Below, piece after piece: positions 5,688 to 10,350 of a DNA stretch of 10,350 bases. The notes beneath the pieces are model-generated. The model worked only from the letters and a program-made list of their open reading frames with translations, was not told the origin of the DNA and did not search any database. The stretch comes from Anaerolineales bacterium. Its GTDB lineage: Bacteria; Chloroflexota; Anaerolineae; Anaerolineales; E44-bin32. Position numbers and translations under genes: made by a program. The DNA is taken from contig WVZH01000037.1 of NCBI GenBank assembly GCA_011772595.1, positions 32,926 to 43,275 on the forward strand, given 5' to 3'. How positions within the stretch are numbered: the first letter of the stretch is position 1; each line of letters opens with the position of its first letter.

Positions 5688-7565
5688 ATGGACATCAAGA
5701 AAGTCGGCGTTGTTGGATGCGGGTTGATGGGAGCAGGGATCGCTCAGACAGCCGCACAAGCCGGTTACACCACCATCGTTCGAGAGCTCAATTCGGACCT
5801 TTTGGAAAAAGGGCTTGATCGCATCAGTTCTTTTCTGGATAAGGGGGTGGACAAGGGTAAATTGAGCCCATCAAAACGTGATGCGACCCGGGAGTGCATC
5901 AGCGGCACGACGGATCTTATCGATCTTGCCGATTGTGATCTGGTGATCGAAGTCATCTTCGAGGATCTGAATGCCAAACAAGAACTGTTCAAGGAAATGG
6001 ATGGCATCTGCCGTGAGGACACCATATTTGCGAGCAACACGTCATCTCTATCTATAGCAGAGATGGCATCTGCCACCAAACGGTCTGAAAGGGTGGTTGG
6101 ATTGCATTATTTTTTCCCTTCCGTCATCAACCAACTACTCGAAGTCGTCACGACTGATCAAACAGAAACCGATGTGCTCGAAACATTGCTTGTTTTCGCA
6201 CGCACCACAGGCAAGGTGCCGATCGTCGCCAGGGATGCGCCGGGTTTTGCCGTTAACCGATATTTTGTTCCCTGGTTAAACGAGGCGGCACGAATGCTAG
6301 ATGAGGGCTTGGCAAACATCCCCACGATTGATAAAGCCGCTTGTGATCGTTTCAAGATTGGAATGGGACCTTTCGCGCTCATGAATGCCACTGGAATTCC
6401 CATCGCACATCACTGTACTGTCTCATTCAGGGAATCGCTGGGAGAGTTTTACGGACCAGCAGATAGTCTAACTGCCCAATTGGAAGCTGGTGAACCGTGG
6501 GATTTACAAGGAGAGGTGGATGAGACAGCTACAGGTGTGATCGAAGAACGATTAATGGGCGTCGTTTTCGGAGTGGCTGCACAGTTGGTAGAAGAAGACG
6601 TGGCTAGCATAGAAAGCACCGAACGAGGGGCATTGATAGGACTACGCTGGCCTCGAGGTCCTTTCGGGATGATGAACGACATAGGAATGGAGCGTGCGAT
6701 AGAGCTTGTAGGCCAGATAGCCAGCCATCATGATGCGTTCGGCATGCCAAAACTCTTCCGCCAACAATTGGAATCGGGTCAACCCTGGATCCTGCGAGAC
6801 GTGAAGCTCGAAATAAAAGACCAGATTGCTATCATCACGATGAATCGGCCAGAGGCGATGAACGCGCTCAACGAGAAGGTGCTGGGGGAGCTGAAAGAGA
6901 CTATCGCGCAGCTGCAAGAAGACACCAGCGTCCGGGTTGTCATCATTACCGGTGAAGGACCAGCATTCGTGGCTGGGGCGGATATCCATACTATGCTTGC
7001 TAAGGACCTGAGCGAGATCGAGGAGTTCACTCGCTTCGGACAAGAGGTGATGAATGCCATCGAAAGGTTGAACAAACCCGTCATCGCCGCCATTAATGGT
7101 TTTGCTCTCGGAGGAGGCCTCGAGCTGGCCCTGGCCTGTGACATTCGTCTCGCTACAACGGAAGCCAGGATGGGATTTCCCGAGGTGGGGCTTGGCATCT
7201 TCCCCGGATTCGGCGGTACGCAAAGGACGACACGGCTGATCGGCAAAGGAAGAGCCTGTGAATTGATCTTTACCGGCGATCACATAAACGCCGAAGAGGC
7301 CGCCAGAATTGGTCTGGTCAATCGCGTGGTCCTCCCTCAGAATTTGATGGGCGAGGCGAACCGACTGGCCAGGCGCATTGCAAAGCAAGGTCCCCTCGCG
7401 GTTATGCGCGCAAAAACGGCGATCAACCAAGCCCTGCAGAAAGGCCTCGACGATGGTCTGGCCATCGAACTGGAAGAGGTGATCCGGACTTTTGACACCC
7501 AAGACCAGAAGGAAGGCATGTTGGCCTTCGTCGAGCGTAGAAAGCCGCAGTTTAAAAGAAAGTAA
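5688..7565 (+). CDS. Bifunctional 3-hydroxyacyl-CoA dehydrogenase/enoyl-CoA hydratase (dehydrogenase domain first)
   Basis: The 625-residue protein has a 3-hydroxyacyl-CoA dehydrogenase at residues 1-370 and a crotonase-type hydratase at about 375-625. The first part shows the NAD loop GCGLMGAG (10-17), E33 after strand two, NTSS (117-120), catalytic-type H140 (GLHYFFP, where FNP is usual) and N190 (GFAVNRY). Two dehydrogenase C-terminal domains appear to follow. The crotonase part has NRPEAMNALN, the oxyanion loop AGADI, and both catalytic-position glutamates, E479 (GGGLEL) and E499 (FPEVGLG). The order is opposite to FadB and resembles archaeal crotonyl-CoA hydratase/3-hydroxybutyryl-CoA dehydrogenases. 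The likely job is oxidising 3-hydroxypimelyl-CoA from Oah and later beta-oxidation. As no separate dienoyl-CoA hydratase gene is seen here, the hydratase half could conceivably serve there (speculative). The stop TAA starts array H. Confidence 0.9.
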   Translation: MDIKKVGVVGCGLMGAGIAQTAAQAGYTTIVRELNSDLLEKGLDRISSFLDKGVDKGKLSPSKRDATRECISGTTDLIDLADCDLVIEVIFEDLNAKQELFKEMDGICREDTIFASNTSSLSIAEMASATKRSERVVGLHYFFPSVINQLLEVVTTDQTETDVLETLLVFARTTGKVPIVARDAPGFAVNRYFVPWLNEAARMLDEGLANIPTIDKAACDRFKIGMGPFALMNATGIPIAHHCTVSFRESLGEFYGPADSLTAQLEAGEPWDLQGEVDETATGVIEERLMGVVFGVAAQLVEEDVASIESTERGALIGLRWPRGPFGMMNDIGMERAIELVGQIASHHDAFGMPKLFRQQLESGQPWILRDVKLEIKDQIAIITMNRPEAMNALNEKVLGELKETIAQLQEDTSVRVVIITGEGPAFVAGADIHTMLAKDLSEIEEFTRFGQEVMNAIERLNKPVIAAINGFALGGGLELALACDIRLATTEARMGFPEVGLGIFPGFGGTQRTTRLIGKGRACELIFTGDHINAEEAARIGLVNRVVLPQNLMGEANRLARRIAKQGPLAVMRAKTAINQALQKGLDDGLAIELEEVIRTFDTQDQKEGMLAFVERRKPQFKRK

Positions 7566-7590
7566 GCAGTAATCAGTAGTCCGTGATCAG
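7563..7590 (-). repeat. 7-bp repeat array H, reverse orientation, at the fusion-gene stop codon
   Basis: Four units on the + strand in phase: TAAGCAG, TAATCAG, TAGTCCG, TGATCAG. The first three bases are the stop codon itself. Bases 7573-7581 are a perfect 9-bp reverse complement of 7641-7649 in array I. Confidence 0.82.
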
Positions 7591-7637
7591 ATGGATCTCT
7601 GCATTTATGGAACCTCCGTACTCTACGTTTCCTTTTT

Positions 7638-7672
7638 ACTGACTACTGACATCTGACGACTGCAAACTGAGT
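7638..7672 (+). repeat. 7-bp repeat array I, forward orientation, before the BcrB-like gene
   Basis: Five units in phase: ACTGACT, ACTGACA, TCTGACG, ACTGCAA, ACTGAGT. It is followed directly by the ribosome site GGAGG (7676-7680). Confidence 0.82.
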
Positions 7673-7675
7673 TCG

Positions 7676-7680
7676 GGAGG
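7676..7680 (+). promoter_or_regulatory. Ribosome binding site supporting a GTG start
   Basis: GGAGG lies five bases before the GTG at 7686. No ATG lies closer to the start of homology, so GTG is taken as the initiator. Confidence 0.7.
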
Positions 7681-7685
7681 AATCC

Positions 7686-8945
7686 GTGGTGGAAAAGCGG
7701 AAGGTGATTAGGAAGAAAATTAAGGCTGCAGAGGACATGAAGCAATTCATGGCCGATTATTACTACGAGCTCGATCATGCTTCAAAGAGCGGCGAAAAAA
7801 AGATCGCCTGGTGCTCAAGCGTAGGACCGGCCGAGATTCTGAGAGCAATGGGGTTCTTGGTGTACTTCCCTGAGACTCATTCCGCAATGCTTGGCGCCAC
7901 ACGTATGGCCACGGAACTCATCCCCCATGCCAACGCATTGGGCTACTCACCTGAAATCTGTTCCTACCTCACGTCAGACATCGGTGCCTACGTGCAAGGC
8001 ATAACACCACTCTCAAAAGCCTACGAAGGGATCGAAAGCGTACCCAAACCCGATGTCTTGGTTTTCAACACCAACCAATGTCGGGACATCCAGGATTGGT
8101 TTGCGTGGTATGCCAAGGAGTTTGAGGCGCCATTGATCGGCATACATACACATCGAGCAGTCACGGACGTAGCCGAGAGCCACATCGCCTCGATCGCAAA
8201 GCAAATGGAGGGGATCATTGCGCCTCTGGAGGAGATATCGGGCACTACGTTTGACATGAAAGAACTCGAGAAGGTGGTGGCGCTATCACGCCAATGCTCA
8301 GAATTGTGGAAGCAGGTGTTGGAAACGGCCGCTGCGATTCCGTCTCCGCTCACGTTTTTTGATGGCACGACGCTTATGGGGCCCGCTGTAGTGGGACGAG
8401 GAACCCAGCGCGCAGTAGACTTTTACAAGATACTACTCGCAGAGCTTGAACAAAGATGCGCAAACCAAGAGGGAGCTGTCGAAGGAGAGCGATTTAGGAT
8501 TTATTGGGAGGGAATGCCGATCTGGGGCAGGCTTCGTGCTCACTCCGAAATGTTTGCGGAATTAGGCGCTTGTGTATTAGCGTCCACCTATTGTAATAGC
8601 TGGATCTTTTCCGCGTTTGACGCTTCAGATCCTTTTAACAGCATGGCACGTGCGTACACCGAGTTATTTATCGTGCGCTCGGATGAGGCCAAAGAAGAGT
8701 ATATAAGAATGATGATTGACTTCTTTAAAGTCGATGGGATCATCTTCCACGATGCCAAAACCTGCCCCAACAACTCCAATTCGCGATACGGCATGCCCCA
8801 ACGACTTGAGGCGCAGACCGGAGTGCCAAGCTTGACCATCAGCGGAGATTTGAATGATCTCAGGTGTCTCTCCGATGAGCAAACCGTTACAAATGTAGAA
8901 GCGTTCATCGAACAACTTGAGGAAGACAAATCGAATGGACGGTGA
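7686..8945 (+). CDS. Benzoyl-CoA reductase BcrB/2-hydroxyacyl-CoA dehydratase (HgdB-like) family subunit
   Basis: The 419-residue protein belongs to the family shared by class I benzoyl-CoA reductase subunits B/C and 2-hydroxyacyl-CoA dehydratases. Each such subunit holds a [4Fe-4S] cluster on three cysteines and receives electrons from an ATP-driven activator. The family features seen are FPETHSAMLGA (61-71), YSPEICSYLTSDIG with C92, PDVLVFNTNQC with C132, IPSPLTFFDG (218-227), WEGMPIW (274-280) and a C-terminal HDAKTCPNN with C360. C92, C132 and C360 are the likely cluster ligands. It starts at GTG with a good ribosome site. By memory of the family it resembles BcrB/BzdO more than BcrC, but the wider family is large and I cannot fix the substrate. 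No partner subunit or ATPase activator is in the window; they may lie beyond the ligase gene or elsewhere. The oah/had neighbours favour an aryl-CoA reductase role (inference). Confidence 0.82.
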   Translation: MVEKRKVIRKKIKAAEDMKQFMADYYYELDHASKSGEKKIAWCSSVGPAEILRAMGFLVYFPETHSAMLGATRMATELIPHANALGYSPEICSYLTSDIGAYVQGITPLSKAYEGIESVPKPDVLVFNTNQCRDIQDWFAWYAKEFEAPLIGIHTHRAVTDVAESHIASIAKQMEGIIAPLEEISGTTFDMKELEKVVALSRQCSELWKQVLETAAAIPSPLTFFDGTTLMGPAVVGRGTQRAVDFYKILLAELEQRCANQEGAVEGERFRIYWEGMPIWGRLRAHSEMFAELGACVLASTYCNSWIFSAFDASDPFNSMARAYTELFIVRSDEAKEEYIRMMIDFFKVDGIIFHDAKTCPNNSNSRYGMPQRLEAQTGVPSLTISGDLNDLRCLSDEQTVTNVEAFIEQLEEDKSNGR

Positions 8946-8979
8946 GGTCTCAAACAACACCTGAATAGTGAACCAATGT

Positions 8980-8984
8980 GGAGG
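8980..8984 (+). promoter_or_regulatory. Ribosome binding site for the acyl-CoA ligase
   Basis: GGAGG lies two bases before the ATG at 8987 and five bases before the ATG at 8990. Spacing favours 8990. Confidence 0.6.
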
Positions 8985-8989
8985 AAATG

Positions 8990-10350
8990 ATGCTGGATGC
9001 ACTTTTCAGACCTAAATCGGTTGCCGTCATTGGTGCCTCCACCAAAGAACTTTCAATAGGGAATCGGATCGTCAAGAATCTTATTGATTTTGGGTTTAAA
9101 GGATCCATCTATCCCATCAGCTTGAAAGCTGACGAAATTCTTGGCATTAAAGCCTTCAAATCGATTTTGGATGTTCCCAGCGATGTCGACGTCGTGCATA
9201 TGGTTATCCCGAGCAAGTTTATACCCCAGGCGATTAATGATTGTGGGCAAAAGGGGGTCAAGTTTGTCATTCTTAATGGTGGAGGATTCGCGGAGGTCGG
9301 TCCCGAAGGTGAGGCCATTCAAGAAGATTGTCTTGCCAACGCCAAGGCACACGGTATTAGGATCTTCGGTCCGAATTGCCAAGGAATCATCAACACCGAT
9401 CCCGATGTGCGTGCATATTGCAACTTCACATTTACAAAACCAGAACCAGGATTTATCTCCATCGTCGCCCTGAGCGGCGGTGTGGCTGAGACTATCCACC
9501 AGGCTTTTTCCGAGATGGGAATCGGCACGCGAATGTATGCCTCCAACGGAAACGCCTGCGATGTTACCATCCCTGAGATCCTGCGATACTATGGCGATGA
9601 CGACGGCACTCGGGTGATTGTCCTCTACGTTGAAGGTCTTAGAGATCCGAATACGTTCCTGGAGGTCGCCAGAGAGATCGCTGCCGTAAAACCGATTTTA
9701 GCCATGAAAGCCGGACGCACAGAAGAAGGGGCGAAGGCAGCCGCCTCGCATACAGGCGGACTCGCAAAGGAGGACCTCGCCACAGATCTCATCTTCGAGA
9801 AGACGGGCATTCTCTCCTTCAGAGACGAGCAGGAGCTATGTCAGGCCGCTATTGCCTTCGCATCTCAACCTATACCGCACGGTAATCGGGTAGGCATGAT
9901 AACCAATACGGGCGGTCCAGCGGTCATTGCGACAGACGTGTTTGTTAACGCTGGTCTGAAGATTCCTTCCCTCTCCGAGGAAGCAAAAACGAGTTTAAAG
10001 GAATCACTTTTCCCCGAAGCCACGATCGGGAATCCCATAGATGTACTTGCCACTGCTGGAGCGGAGCACTTCCGCGCGGCAATCGATGTACTGATGGAAG
10101 AGGACCAGATCGATAGCATTTATCTCAACTTAGTCACTCCCTTCTTTGTGGATGCGGAAAGCATCAGCAAAGAGCTTGTCGAGGTGAACAAACAAAGAAA
10201 AAAACCGCTGATCTGCAACTTGATGACGGACAAACGCCAATGGGCAGGAACGGTGGAGATATTGAAGGACGGTAATGTTCCTTACTATAGCTTCCCCAGC
10301 TCGGCAGCGAAGGTTTTGACCGCATTAACCCAATACAGCGAGATACGTTC
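8990..10350 (+). CDS. NDP-forming acyl-CoA synthetase (ADP-forming type), 3' end outside the window
   Basis: The frame is open for 453 codons from ATG 8990 to the window end without a stop. The N-terminus LFRPKSVAVIGAS is the CoA-binding Rossmann domain of the alpha part of ADP-forming acyl-CoA synthetases. IFGPNCQGIIN and ALSGGVAET follow in the first ligase domain. ASHTGGLA (about residues 247-254) carries the likely phosphorylated histidine. MITNTGGPAVIATD begins the second ligase domain. The enzyme interconverts an acyl-CoA plus ADP and phosphate with the free acid, CoA and ATP through a phosphohistidine. In a fermenter or syntroph it recovers ATP from acetyl-CoA or another acyl-CoA; it could also activate an aromatic acid. 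The ATP-grasp (beta) part would lie downstream if fused, as the family often is. It starts 44 bases after the BcrB-like stop, with no 7-bp repeats between, so probably one transcript. Confidence 0.88.
   Translation, partial: MLDALFRPKSVAVIGASTKELSIGNRIVKNLIDFGFKGSIYPISLKADEILGIKAFKSILDVPSDVDVVHMVIPSKFIPQAINDCGQKGVKFVILNGGGFAEVGPEGEAIQEDCLANAKAHGIRIFGPNCQGIINTDPDVRAYCNFTFTKPEPGFISIVALSGGVAETIHQAFSEMGIGTRMYASNGNACDVTIPEILRYYGDDDGTRVIVLYVEGLRDPNTFLEVAREIAAVKPILAMKAGRTEEGAKAAASHTGGLAKEDLATDLIFEKTGILSFRDEQELCQAAIAFASQPIPHGNRVGMITNTGGPAVIATDVFVNAGLKIPSLSEEAKTSLKESLFPEATIGNPIDVLATAGAEHFRAAIDVLMEEDQIDSIYLNLVTPFFVDAESISKELVEVNKQRKKPLICNLMTDKRQWAGTVEILKDGNVPYYSFPSSAAKVLTALTQYSEIR

Noticed and set aside
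6642..7502. Long minus-strand open frame of 286 codons opposite the fusion gene
   Set aside because: It is antisense to a well-conserved hydratase domain, has no recognisable motif, and looks like a codon-bias shadow.
2580..7672. CRISPR array
   Set aside because: Units are 7 bp, directly abutting and degenerate, with no unique spacers of regular length and no cas genes.
7686..8945. Naming the gene bcrB outright
   Set aside because: Cysteine positions and segments fit, but the wider 2-hydroxyacyl-CoA dehydratase family shares them and no partner subunits are visible in the window.
9053..9499. Minus-strand and other-frame open frames over 9053-10119
   Set aside because: A single uninterrupted + strand frame from 8990 encodes a clear NDP-forming acyl-CoA ligase across the whole stretch.

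Overview
The window is part of an anaerobic aromatic-ring degradation cluster, benzoyl-CoA pathway type, from a strictly anaerobic bacterium. All real genes lie on the + strand. The best guess is a Desulfobacterota-like sulfate reducer or syntroph. The reasons are an HdrA/MvhD-type electron-transfer module, selenocysteine coding, the oah and had genes, an NDP-forming acyl-CoA ligase, and good Shine-Dalgarno sites. This taxonomic call is inference.

Layout. (1) Positions 1-1229 hold the 3' end of an HdrA-like iron-sulfur flavoprotein, then an MvhD-ferredoxin protein. An in-frame TGA at 462-464 reads as selenocysteine and is followed by a hairpin resembling a bacterial SECIS element. A plain ORF call would miss the first 25 residues, including the redox-active C-H-W-U motif. 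(2) Positions 1230-1453 are a non-coding gap with a small inverted repeat. (3) Positions 1454-4260 hold oah (ring-opening 6-oxocyclohexene-carbonyl-CoA hydrolase) and had (6-hydroxycyclohexene-carbonyl-CoA dehydrogenase), separated by a four-helix-bundle (FHB) protein gene. (4) Positions 4312-7565 hold a second FHB gene about 60% identical to the first, an amidohydrolase-2 family metalloenzyme, and a 3-hydroxyacyl-CoA dehydrogenase/enoyl-CoA hydratase fusion. (5) Positions 7686-10350 hold a BcrB/HgdB-like subunit of the benzoyl-CoA reductase/2-hydroxyacyl-CoA dehydratase family, then an NDP-forming acyl-CoA ligase running off the end.

The least expected structure is a set of degenerate 7-bp tandem repeats (consensus about WCTGAYT). 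They fill every gene junction from the end of oah to the start of the BcrB-like gene (2580-7672) and no other junction in the window. Arrays in the reverse orientation begin at or just before the stop codon of the upstream gene. Arrays in the forward orientation lie just before the next gene. Together they form inverted repeats bracketing the spacer or an FHB gene. This looks like a family of small cassettes, some carrying an FHB gene and some empty, inserted repeatedly into a catabolic operon.

Pathway logic (inference from families). A BCR-type enzyme with low-potential electrons from the HdrA/MvhD-ferredoxin module would dearomatise an aryl-CoA. A hydratase, Had and Oah would then open the ring to a 3-hydroxypimelyl-CoA-type product. 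The fusion enzyme would carry out beta-oxidation, and the NDP-forming ligase would either recover ATP from an acyl-CoA or activate an acid. The role of the amidohydrolase is unknown.
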